Below, one piece after another: positions 32,686 through 39,942 of a DNA stretch of 64,000 bases (position 1 is its first letter; the number at the start of each line of letters is the position of its first letter). The position numbers were made by a program, and so were the translations under genes. Source of the stretch: Armatimonadota bacterium (GTDB lineage Bacteria; Armatimonadota; Fimbriimonadia; Fimbriimonadales; Fimbriimonadaceae); the NCBI GenBank assembly GCA_020161505.1, contig JAIUNY010000002.1, positions 186,001 through 250,000 of the forward strand, in the 5' to 3' direction. Below the pieces are notes generated by a model, which was given only the letters and a program-made list of their open reading frames with translations, did not search any database and had not been told where the DNA came from.

Positions 32686-33233
32686 TGATCCTGTTTGAAA
32701 CCGAACGCCTCATCGTCCGAACCTGGAACCCCGAAACCGATGCTCCCCAGGCCTTCGAGTTTTACGGCGATCTGCGCGTGATGCGCTGGCTCGGGGCAGT
32801 ACCAAAGGCGTTTGAGTCGGTGGAGCAAGTGCGAGCCCGCCTGGAACAACACGCTGCCAAATTCATCGAAAAGCCCGATGAAGGCCTTTTCCCCGTCGTG
32901 CGCAAATTAGATGACAAAGTCATCGGCGGTGTGATCTTCCGAGAACTCCCCGATGCCGAGGGCAACGGAACCGGAGATGTCGAGATCGGCTGGCATTTCG
33001 CCGTCGAAGCATGGGGTCAGGGGTTCGCAACGGAAGCTGCTCGCGGCCTGATCGTCTGGGGTGCGAGCCACCATCCGAACCTCACCGAAGTCTGGGCGAT
33101 CGCCTACCCGGAGAACGTGAAGTCTCTGGCTGTCATGCAGCGACTCGGCATGACCCCCGTCGGGATGACCAACAAGTACTACGGCATCGAGGCGATGAGC
33201 TATTGCCTCGCTCTGCCGCTCCAGAATCAGTAA
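32685..33233 (+). CDS. GNAT acetyltransferase (RimJ/RimL type)
   Basis: This 182-residue protein has the RimJ/RimL pattern. It has the N-terminal FETERLIVRTWNPETDA and the acetyl-CoA loop VEIGWHFAVEAWGQGFATEA near residue 95. The C-terminal NVKSLAVMQRLGMTPVGMTN is typical of the family, which acetylates N-termini of ribosomal proteins or small amines. The exact target is unknown. Its ATG lies within the pheA stop (TGATG), so it is translationally coupled. The 3' end overlaps hisG on the other strand by seven bases. Confidence 0.9.
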   Translation: MILFETERLIVRTWNPETDAPQAFEFYGDLRVMRWLGAVPKAFESVEQVRARLEQHAAKFIEKPDEGLFPVVRKLDDKVIGGVIFRELPDAEGNGTGDVEIGWHFAVEAWGQGFATEAARGLIVWGASHHPNLTEVWAIAYPENVKSLAVMQRLGMTPVGMTNKYYGIEAMSYCLALPLQNQ

Positions 33234-34135
33234 ATGACCTTGTTGAGGGGATATTCGACGATTCCCGTGGCCCCGGCGCGGTGAAGCGCAGGAATGAGAT
33301 CGCGGGAGTCCTTCTCACCCAGAATCACTTCCAGTGCCACCCAATTCTCGTCCGCCAGAGGACTAATCGTGGGGTTCTGGAGAGCCGGCAGCACGGCGCG
33401 AATCTCATCCATCTTCGCCCGAGGAACGTTCATCTTGAGGCCAACCAACCGACTCGCATTGATCGCCCCGGTGAGCAGAATCCCCAGATTCTCCAGCTTT
33501 TGCCGCTTCGCCGGATCTTCCCACGCCGCGTGATTCGCGACAAACCGAGTTGTCGAGGTCAAGAGCGTCTCGATGATCCGCAAGTTGTGGGCACGCAGAC
33601 TGGAACCCGTTTCCGTGTTCACAACAATCGCCTCCACCAACTCCGGAACCTTGACTTCGCAGGCTCCCCAACTGAATTCAGTCTTGACCTTCACGCCCTT
33701 TTCCGCAAAGTAGCGCGAGGCCAGCCGGACGTACTCGGTGGCAATCGTCTTGCCCTCCAAGTCCTCGGCTTTTTGGTACGGGCTGTCGTTGTGAACGGCC
33801 AGAACGACACGAATCGGGTTCTGGGTGAGCTTGCTGTAGCGCAGCTCGCAAATTTCTCGCAGATCCGCGCCGCAATCTTGGATCCAGTCGTAGCCGGTGA
33901 GACCCGCATCAATCAGGCCATCTTCCAGATAGCGCGGCATCTCCTGCGGACGGAGCAAAACCGGCTCGATCTCCTCGTCATCAATCACCGGATGGTACGA
34001 GCGGGATGCCACTTTGACACTGAAGCCAGCACGCTCAAACAGTTGAAACGTGGCTTCCTGAAGACTCCCTTTGGGGACACCCAATCGCAAGACCATGGGG
34101 GCAAGGTACCTGCGAGGCTGTTTCATGCTAGGCAC
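33227..34135 (-). CDS. hisG: ATP phosphoribosyltransferase, long form
   Basis: HisG starts histidine synthesis by joining ATP and PRPP. The protein has the HisG core (LRLGVPKGSLQEATFQLFERAG, DAGLTGYDWIQ, IATEYVRLASRYF and the PRPP loop VEAIVVNTETGSSL) and a C-terminal regulatory ACT-like domain (residues about 215-300). It is therefore the hexameric, feedback-inhibited long form, not the HisZ-dependent short form. GTG at 34135, with GAGGG five bases upstream, gives 302 residues; ATG at 34126 and 34096 are alternatives. No other his genes are close. Confidence 0.93.
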   Translation of the reverse strand: MPSMKQPRRYLAPMVLRLGVPKGSLQEATFQLFERAGFSVKVASRSYHPVIDDEEIEPVLLRPQEMPRYLEDGLIDAGLTGYDWIQDCGADLREICELRYSKLTQNPIRVVLAVHNDSPYQKAEDLEGKTIATEYVRLASRYFAEKGVKVKTEFSWGACEVKVPELVEAIVVNTETGSSLRAHNLRIIETLLTSTTRFVANHAAWEDPAKRQKLENLGILLTGAINASRLVGLKMNVPRAKMDEIRAVLPALQNPTISPLADENWVALEVILGEKDSRDLIPALHRAGATGIVEYPLNKVIY

Positions 34136-34168
34136 GGGGACCCTCGCACCGTAGCCAGAGTCCTACAA

Positions 34169-34196
34169 GTCTGAGGCCCCGGAAACGCCCTCAGAC
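34169..34196. repeat. 8-bp stem in the hisG-purS divergent spacer
   Basis: GTCTGAGG (34169-34176) and CCTCAGAC (34189-34196) are perfectly complementary with a 12-base loop. They end four bases before the CAGAAT -10-like box of purS, so this may be an operator for purS, or for both genes. Confidence 0.5.
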
Positions 34197-34200
34197 GTGC

Positions 34201-34206
34201 CAGAAT
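34201..34206 (+). promoter_or_regulatory. -10-like box upstream of purS
   Basis: CAGAAT ends six bases before the purS ATG at 34213. No ribosome-binding site fits between them. Confidence 0.35.
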
Positions 34207-34212
34207 GGCGGC

Positions 34213-34446
34213 ATGGTCACGGTGCGCGTCCTCGTCTCCCTCAAGCCCTCGTTGCTCGATTCTGCCGGGCGCACGGTGACAAATTCGCTCAAAGGGCTCC
34301 ACTTCGACGAAGTCCACAACGCCCGAATCGGCAAGACTATCACCCTCACGATGGAAAGCTACGACGAAGACCGCGTGAAGGCGATGTGCGAAAAGCTCCT
34401 CGCCAACCCCGTGATCGAGGACTACACGATCGAGGTTCTGCCGTGA
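34213..34446 (+). CDS. purS: PurS subunit of FGAM synthetase
   Basis: This 77-residue protein joins the PurQ and PurL subunits of phosphoribosylformylglycinamidine synthetase, the fourth step of purine synthesis. It shows the short PurS pattern VTVRVLVSLKPSLLDSAGRTV, LHFDEVHNARIGKTITL, and the end VIEDYTIEVLP. Length is as expected. Its stop overlaps the purQ start (GTGA). The ATG at 34213 is only six bases from a -10-like box. The large PurL subunit gene is not in the window. Confidence 0.93.
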   Translation: MVTVRVLVSLKPSLLDSAGRTVTNSLKGLHFDEVHNARIGKTITLTMESYDEDRVKAMCEKLLANPVIEDYTIEVLP

Positions 34447-35126
34447 GAGTCGCGGTTCTCCAATTTCCGGGTAGCAACTGCGATCAAGATGCCCTCTGGT
34501 CACTCCGCGACGACATGGGAGTCCAGGCCGAATATGTGTGGCACGAGGGCGATTCTCTCGCCGGATTCGATGCGGTTTTTGTCCCCGGTGGCTTCACCTA
34601 TGGCGACTATCTGCGCTGCGGAGCCATCGCCGCGCGATCCCCGATCATGGCCGAAGTGAAGCGATTCGCCGCCGACGGACGCCTTGTCATCGGGGTCTGC
34701 AACGGGTTTCAAACCCTTACCGAGTCCGGACTGCTTCCCGGCGCCCTGGTGCGAAACGAGGAGCAAAAGTTCGTCTGCACCACCATCCAACTCGCGGCGG
34801 TCAACAAGACGAGCGCTTGGACAAGCCAAGTCAACAAGGTTCTCAACATCCCCATCGCCCACGGAGAAGGCCGCTACATCTGCGACGACGACACCCTGAA
34901 GTCGATGCAAGATCACGATCAGATCGCCTTCCTCTACGTGGATCCGCACGGCGAGCCCAAGGAAAGCGCCAACCCCAATGGCAGCGTCGCGAACATCGCG
35001 GGAATCCTCAATGCCCAGGGCAATGTGCTCGGCATGATGCCCCACCCGGAGCGAGCCACCAAGCAAATTCTCGGGGAAATCGACGGCCAACTGATCCTTT
35101 CCGCTTTTCAACGCGTCCTCGCCTAA
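34443..35126 (+). CDS. purQ: PurQ glutaminase subunit of FGAM synthetase
   Basis: This 227-residue class I glutamine amidotransferase supplies ammonia to PurL. It has VAVLQFPGSNCDQDAL at the N-terminus, the substrate block DAVFVPGGFTYGDYLRCGAIA, the nucleophile Cys in LVIGVCNGFQTL near residue 86, and the catalytic His-Glu pair in GMMPHPERATK near the C-terminus. GTG at 34443 overlaps the purS stop, so the two are coupled. No purL follows; the next gene is an NlpC/P60 peptidase after 50 bases. Confidence 0.95.
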   Translation: MRVAVLQFPGSNCDQDALWSLRDDMGVQAEYVWHEGDSLAGFDAVFVPGGFTYGDYLRCGAIAARSPIMAEVKRFAADGRLVIGVCNGFQTLTESGLLPGALVRNEEQKFVCTTIQLAAVNKTSAWTSQVNKVLNIPIAHGEGRYICDDDTLKSMQDHDQIAFLYVDPHGEPKESANPNGSVANIAGILNAQGNVLGMMPHPERATKQILGEIDGQLILSAFQRVLA

Positions 35127-35175
35127 CTGGGAACATTCTCCACCTCAGGAGAAAATTGCCCATAATACGAAAGTT

Positions 35176-35988
35176 ATGCACGCGACGCGACGATGGATGG
35201 TGGTGCTGGCGGCCTTCGGCTGTCTGCTGAACCTCGCCATGGCCGCGCCTCAAGCTCAGGCGACGGCGAAATCTGACCCCAACATGCGCAAGATTGGCAT
35301 CCTTGGCCAATCCATCGAGAAAACGAAGATTTTCGCCTCGATGAACGAACGGGGTCGCACGGTTTGGGATGATCTGAAGGCGTACCAGTATCTGGTCGTC
35401 AACGAGACCAAGTACGACAAGTGGCTCGCCGTTCTCCTGCAAAACGGCAAAACCGGCTACATCCTCACCGAGAAAGTGGCGATTCTGCCCTACGATGTCG
35501 AGGTTCCGAAGAACTTCAACTTCACTTCCCGCTCCAGCAACTCACGTACCGGAAATCGATCTGGCGGCATCCGTCCGAGCGGAAATCCAACTGGCACTCC
35601 CAAAAGCAAGCAAGAGATGCTGGAATACAGCTTCAAGTACATGGGAACGCCTTACAAATGGGGCGGCAACGATCTGGTGCGCGGCATCGACTGCAGCGGA
35701 TTTGTGAAGGAACTCTTCGAGATGATTGGCGAAGACCTCCCCCGAACCGCCCGCGAGCAAGCTCGCGTTGGTCAGAAGATCGAGCGAATCGAAGATCTCC
35801 AGCCCGGCGATCGCCTCTACTTCTGGGATAAGAAGCGCAACATGATCGGGCACACCGGCATCTTCCTCGGCTTCTTCGCTGACGGCGGCGCGTATTTCAT
35901 CCACAGCAGCAGCAACAACAAAGGCGTCGATACCGACGATCTGCGCAATCAAAAGTGGCGCAACATGCTTGTCGGCGCACGCCGCTGA
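35176..35988 (+). CDS. Secreted NlpC/P60 cell-wall peptidase
   Basis: This 270-residue protein has a signal peptide (MVVLAAFGCLLNLAMA) and an SH3-like wall-binding part (about 40-110, YQYLVVNETKYDKWLAVLLQNGKTGYI). A flexible Ser/Arg-rich linker leads to the NlpC/P60 peptidase domain (about 150-270). Its catalytic Cys is in RGIDCSGFVKELF, the His in MIGHTGIFLG and the third polar residue near YFIHSSSNN. Such enzymes cut stem-peptide bonds in peptidoglycan. It has its own terminator and a -10-like CATAAT nine bases before the start. Confidence 0.92.
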   Translation: MHATRRWMVVLAAFGCLLNLAMAAPQAQATAKSDPNMRKIGILGQSIEKTKIFASMNERGRTVWDDLKAYQYLVVNETKYDKWLAVLLQNGKTGYILTEKVAILPYDVEVPKNFNFTSRSSNSRTGNRSGGIRPSGNPTGTPKSKQEMLEYSFKYMGTPYKWGGNDLVRGIDCSGFVKELFEMIGEDLPRTAREQARVGQKIERIEDLQPGDRLYFWDKKRNMIGHTGIFLGFFADGGAYFIHSSSNNKGVDTDDLRNQKWRNMLVGARR

Positions 35989-36011
35989 GTTCGAGCTCTC
36001 TCGACACCCGG

Positions 36012-36050
36012 ATCTTCGCCAAGGCCCCTCGCCTGGCGGAGATCTTTTGT
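36012..36050 (+). terminator. Terminator after the NlpC/P60 gene
   Basis: ATCTTCGCCA (36012-36021) pairs with TGGCGGAGAT (36034-36043) with one G-T pair, and CTTTTGTT follows. It lies 24 bases after the stop. Confidence 0.8.
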
Positions 36051-36150
36051 TAAACCACCCACCGCAACTCTCCACGACCTAGGCGCAGGTCCCGCTTGGA
36101 TTCGCCGACCTTAACCTGGCGTCTACCCATTTTTATCGGCCAGGTCCCGA

Positions 36151-36180
36151 TGTCACCGATTGTTAACGAATTGTTAACAA
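36151..36180 (+). promoter_or_regulatory. Tandem PHO-box-like repeats upstream of pstS
   Basis: ATTGTTAACGA (36159-36169) and ATTGTTAACAA (36170-36180) are direct repeats with an 11-base period, and TGTCACC at 36151 is a weaker third copy ten bases before. PhoB/PhoP boxes consist of tandem repeats with this period, and this one sits 35 bases before a phosphate transporter gene. Confidence 0.6.
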
Positions 36181-36214
36181 TCCCCCCGTACGCTTTTGCT
36201 CGCGAGGCGATTCT

Positions 36215-37249
36215 ATGAGCATTCCTAGCATTGTGAAAATTTTCGGGGCCACTGTGGCGGCCTCTCTTCTCCTGATCGGTTGCGGTGCCTCCGGTGGCGG
36301 CTCCGCGGCGGGCGGGGCGTCGACCAGCGGCGCAGCGGCGGGCACGTCGGTCAGTGGCAAGCTGAACATCGACGGATCCAACACCGTTTCCCCGATTGCA
36401 ACCGCTCTTGTCGAGCTTTACAACGCGGAAAACAAGGACGTCGAGATCTCCGTTGGGAGTGCCGGAACCGGTGCGGGCATGGGCAAGTTTGAAAAGGGCG
36501 AAATCGAAATCGCCAACGCCAGCCGACCGATCAAGGACTCGGAAATCGAGAAGCTCGCTGCCGCGAAGATCGACTTCATGGAGATCCCGATCGCCCACGA
36601 TGGCATCTGCATCGTGGTCAACCCGCAAAACGAGTGGCTCAAGGACATCACCATCGAGCAACTGAACAAGATCTGGAACAAGGATTCCAAGGTGAAGATG
36701 TGGAGCGAGGTCGACCCGAGCTGGCCCGCCGAGCCAATCCAACTCTACGGCCCGACCGATGCTCACGGCACCTATGAGTTCTTCAATGAAGTCGTGAACG
36801 GCGACAAGGAAAATGTCCGACCGGACTATTCCCAACAAGCTCAGTACGACACCCTGATCACTTCGGTCGCCAACGAAAAGAACGCCCTCGGCTATGTCGG
36901 TTTCGCTTTTGTTGAGCAAAATCGCGACAAGCTCCGCGTCGTTCCCGTGAATGGACTCGAGCCGACGGCTGAGACCATTCTCGATGGCAGCTACAAGCCG
37001 TTCTCGCGACCTTTGTTCATGTATGTGAGCGCCAAGGCCTATACAGAGAACCCGGCTGCGAAGTCCTTCGTTGAGTTCGCTCTCGGCGCTAAGAATGCCG
37101 AAGCCGTCCAAGCCGCCGGATATGTCCCCATGAGTGGGGAAAACTTGGCTGCCGTCAAGGCTCGCGTTGACGCAGGCAAGACCGGTAGCATCTTCTCCAC
37201 TGCCGCCGCCGGACTCTCGGTCAGCGAAGTGTTGAAGAACGCTCAGTAA
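36215..37249 (+). CDS. pstS: Phosphate ABC transporter substrate-binding lipoprotein
   Basis: This 344-residue protein has a lipoprotein signal (ATVAASLLLIGC, lipobox LIGC), a Gly/Ser/Ala linker, and a type II periplasmic-binding fold. Phosphate-contact motifs are LNIDGSNTVSPIATAL near residue 50, GSAGTGAGMGKF near 90, and LYGPTDAHGTYEFFNEV near 178. It fetches phosphate at the outer face for the PstCA permease encoded next. PHO-box-like repeats upstream suggest induction at low phosphate. The ending (AAAGLSVSEVLKNAQ) is Ala-rich. Confidence 0.93.
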   Translation: MSIPSIVKIFGATVAASLLLIGCGASGGGSAAGGASTSGAAAGTSVSGKLNIDGSNTVSPIATALVELYNAENKDVEISVGSAGTGAGMGKFEKGEIEIANASRPIKDSEIEKLAAAKIDFMEIPIAHDGICIVVNPQNEWLKDITIEQLNKIWNKDSKVKMWSEVDPSWPAEPIQLYGPTDAHGTYEFFNEVVNGDKENVRPDYSQQAQYDTLITSVANEKNALGYVGFAFVEQNRDKLRVVPVNGLEPTAETILDGSYKPFSRPLFMYVSAKAYTENPAAKSFVEFALGAKNAEAVQAAGYVPMSGENLAAVKARVDAGKTGSIFSTAAAGLSVSEVLKNAQ

Positions 37250-37265
37250 GGCAGCTGACAAAATC

Positions 37266-38264
37266 ATGGCTCTGGCAGATCGAATGACTGAAGAAGCATC
37301 CGCATCGGCCAGAGCCTTTTCTCCTGCGGGAGGCAAGTGGCAAGGACGGCACCTTGCCCAGTTCATCATCAAGGGACTCTGTTTCCTCTGTGCCGCCCTT
37401 TCCGTGCTGGCAACCGTCGGCATCATCTTTATCCTCTTTTCGGAGTCGATTCCGTTCTTCCAGCACACTCCGTTCCTGAACTTCGTCACGGGTCGGGAGT
37501 GGAACATGATGGGTTCGGAGAAGGTTTTTGGCGTCCTGCCCCTTCTCACGGGAACGCTTCTCATCACCCTGGGCTCGGGAATCGTGGCGATCCCCCTCGG
37601 GCTGTTTGTCGGCATCTACCTCGCCGAATATGCCCACGCCAACGTGCGAAAGGTTCTCAAGCCGATGCTTGAACTTCTCGCGGGAGTGCCTTCCGTCGTC
37701 TTTGGCTACTTCGCCCTTTCTTTGGTCACTCCGGCTTTGCGCGGTGGAAGCGATTTCCTCGCTGAAGTTCTCCCGACGCTGAGTCCGATGCTCCCTCAGT
37801 TCCGACCGGCGAACGCAGCGGCCGGTGCGATTGTCGTCGGATTTATGACTCTGCCCCTCGTCGCGAGCCTCTGCGAAGATGCTCTCAGCAGCGTGCCCAA
37901 GGCTCTGCGGGAAGCGGCCTATGGTCTCGGATGCACCAAGGCCGAGGTGATTTCCAAGATCGTCATCCCCAGTGCTCTGAGCGGCATCGTCGCCTCGTTC
38001 ATCCTTGCGCTTTCCCGCGCGGTTGGAGAGACCATGGCAGTCACCATTGCCGCAGGTTCCTCACCCCGGCTCACGTTCAACCCTGGCGATGAAGTGATGA
38101 CGATGACGGCCCAGATCGTCAACATCAGCAAAGGCGACATCAGCCGCGGCGACATTCGATATCAGAGCATCTTTGCCATTGGGTTGACCTTGTTCGTCGT
38201 CACCTTTACGCTTAACATCATTGCTCAGCGTCTGGTGCGCAAGATGGCACGGGGGAACGGCTGA
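37266..38264 (+). CDS. pstC: Phosphate ABC transporter permease PstC
   Basis: This 332-residue membrane protein has six predicted helices and the PstC marks: the start-side HLAQFIIKGLCFLCAALSVLA helix, the IPLGLFVGIYLAEYAHANVRK segment, the PSVVFGYFALSLVTPAL region, and the EAA loop LREAAYGLGCTKAEVISKIVIPSALSGI near residue 220. It forms the channel with PstA, encoded next with a one-base overlap (TGATG). ATG at 37266 lies 17 bases after pstS. No ATPase gene follows the permeases. Confidence 0.93.
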   Translation: MALADRMTEEASASARAFSPAGGKWQGRHLAQFIIKGLCFLCAALSVLATVGIIFILFSESIPFFQHTPFLNFVTGREWNMMGSEKVFGVLPLLTGTLLITLGSGIVAIPLGLFVGIYLAEYAHANVRKVLKPMLELLAGVPSVVFGYFALSLVTPALRGGSDFLAEVLPTLSPMLPQFRPANAAAGAIVVGFMTLPLVASLCEDALSSVPKALREAAYGLGCTKAEVISKIVIPSALSGIVASFILALSRAVGETMAVTIAAGSSPRLTFNPGDEVMTMTAQIVNISKGDISRGDIRYQSIFAIGLTLFVVTFTLNIIAQRLVRKMARGNG

Positions 38265-39145
38265 TGACTCCCACCTTCCTCACGACTTCTGCCCTTGGCA
38301 AGAAGCGCCGACGCAAGGATTCGATCTTCAAAGCAATCTGCGCCATCGCGGCGCTGACGGCAGTCAGCATTCTCGTGGTCCTGATTGCGAAGGTCATCAT
38401 GGATGGCATTGGGCGCGTGAGCCTTCAGTTCATCACCTCCATGCCCAGCCAGATGTTCCCGAGCAAGGCGGGCATCCTTGGCCCACTGGTCGGGAGCCTG
38501 CTCGTCATGGTGCTCACGATCCTCTTCGTGGTTCCGGTCGGAGTTGCGGCGGCGATCTACCTCGAAGAGTTCACTCCGAAGAAAAACGCTTTCATTCGAT
38601 TCATTCAGGTCAATATCAGCAACCTCGCCGGCGTGCCTTCAATTGTCTTTGGCATGCTTGGCCTGGCGGTTTTTGTCACCATGATGGGGCTCGGGAAGAG
38701 TGTCCTCACCGGTGCCCTCACCATGAGCATCCTCGTGCTGCCCATGGTGATTCTCGTCACCCAAGAAGCCCTGAAGGCTGTTCCCAAGGCGTACCGGGAG
38801 GCGAGCCTCGCTCTCGGCACAACGCAATGGCAAACCATTCGCCGCGCCGTGTTGCCCAGTGCTCTGCCGGGCATTCTCACCGGGATCATCCTCGCGGCGA
38901 GCCGGGCAATTGGAGAGACCGCGCCGCTGATCGTGGTGGGCGCGGTTGGCTATCTGAACTTTGTCCCCGCCAAACTGGACGATAAGTACACGGTTCTGCC
39001 GCTCCAGATCCTCGATTGGATCGGTCAGCCTCGACAGGATTTCCGGATCGGTGCCGCCGCCGCGATCCTTGTTCTGATGGCGATGCTCCTGATCCTCAAC
39101 TCCGCCGCGATCATTATCCGGGCCCGCGCGCTGAAGAAGGTTTAA
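38264..39145 (+). CDS. pstA: Phosphate ABC transporter permease PstA
   Basis: This 293-residue membrane protein has the PstA pattern: an N-terminal helix FKAICAIAALTAVSILVVLI, GILGPLVGSLLVMVLTILFVVPVG, the EEFTPKKN loop, PSIVFGMLGLAVFV, and the EAA loop YREASLALGTTQWQTIRRAVLPSALPGI near residue 170. It ends in a basic RARALKKV tail. It pairs with PstC. The next gene begins ten bases downstream and is a methyltransferase, where pstB and phoU would usually be. Confidence 0.93.
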   Translation: MTPTFLTTSALGKKRRRKDSIFKAICAIAALTAVSILVVLIAKVIMDGIGRVSLQFITSMPSQMFPSKAGILGPLVGSLLVMVLTILFVVPVGVAAAIYLEEFTPKKNAFIRFIQVNISNLAGVPSIVFGMLGLAVFVTMMGLGKSVLTGALTMSILVLPMVILVTQEALKAVPKAYREASLALGTTQWQTIRRAVLPSALPGILTGIILAASRAIGETAPLIVVGAVGYLNFVPAKLDDKYTVLPLQILDWIGQPRQDFRIGAAAAILVLMAMLLILNSAAIIIRARALKKV

Positions 39146-39154
39146 TCTTCCCTG

Positions 39155-39898
39155 ATGGCAGACCCTGGGCTCAGTTTTGGCCCCATCGCCCCGCATTACG
39201 ACGTCCTGATGGCTGACGTGCCTTACGACATGTGGGCGGGTTACTATCGTCTGCTGTTGAGCCAGCACGGACTCGATCCCGACCGGGTGCTCGATGTGGC
39301 CTGTGGAACCGGTTCCGTCGCCGAGCTTTTGTGCGATTCGGGCTACGAAATGACCGGTTTTGATCTCAGCGAAGCGATGATCGAGCGGGCTCGGGCCAAA
39401 GCCCTCGCCAAGGAACTTCCGATTGAGTATCACGTCGCCGATGCCACCACCCTGGATCTCGGGAAGACGTTTGAGGGGGCTTACTCCTTCTTCGACAGCC
39501 TGAACTACATTGCCTCTCTCGCGGGATTTCGGGCGGCGATTGAGCGGGTTGGCGCGCATTTGGAGCCGGGCGGGAGCTTTGTGTTTGACCTCAACACCGC
39601 CTACGCCTTTGAGCAACGCATGTTCGACCAGAAGGAGAAGCGCAAGAAAGCAAAGATTCGCTACGAGTGGAAAGGCGAGTACGACCGCGAGACGAGGATG
39701 ATCCGCGTAGAGATGGAGTTTGAGCGGGACGGCGAAATCTTCCACGAGGTTCATGTCCAGCGGGCGCACTCCATGAACGAAGTTCATGAGGCTCTGCGTG
39801 ACGCAGGATTCGACTGGGTGAAAATCTACGATAGCTACACTCTGGATGCCCCGGCCAAGTCCAGCGATCGGATTCATGTGATTGCGACGAAGTCTTAA
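39155..39898 (+). CDS. Class I SAM-dependent methyltransferase
   Basis: This 247-residue protein has the Rossmann-like methyltransferase fold: motif I VLDVACGTGSVAELL near residue 40, motif II GFDLSEAMIERA near 65, the post-II ADATTLDL, and motif III FDSLNYIAS. The C-terminal part (YEWKGEYDRETRMIRVEMEF) is beta-rich and found in methyltransferases that act on small molecules or peptides. Its substrate is unknown. It is in the pst unit (ten-base spacing to pstA), which may only reflect cotranscription. Confidence 0.88.
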   Translation: MADPGLSFGPIAPHYDVLMADVPYDMWAGYYRLLLSQHGLDPDRVLDVACGTGSVAELLCDSGYEMTGFDLSEAMIERARAKALAKELPIEYHVADATTLDLGKTFEGAYSFFDSLNYIASLAGFRAAIERVGAHLEPGGSFVFDLNTAYAFEQRMFDQKEKRKKAKIRYEWKGEYDRETRMIRVEMEFERDGEIFHEVHVQRAHSMNEVHEALRDAGFDWVKIYDSYTLDAPAKSSDRIHVIATKS

Positions 39899-39900
39899 CT

Positions 39901-39937
39901 TGGTGAAATATTCACCATTGAGTGGGTAATATTTCAC
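39901..39937. promoter_or_regulatory. Palindromic operator-like site upstream of the DUF4143 ATPase gene
   Basis: TGGTGAA-ATA-TTCACCA (39901-39917) is a palindrome. GTGAAATATT (39903-39912) recurs as its reverse complement AATATTTCAC at 39928-39937, six bases from the start codon. These nested symmetries look like an operator. Confidence 0.6.
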
Positions 39938-39942
39938 GATCC

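Noticed and set aside
36050-37615. A 521-codon minus-strand frame
   Set aside because: It is antisense to pstS and part of pstC, which are clear from their motifs and order.
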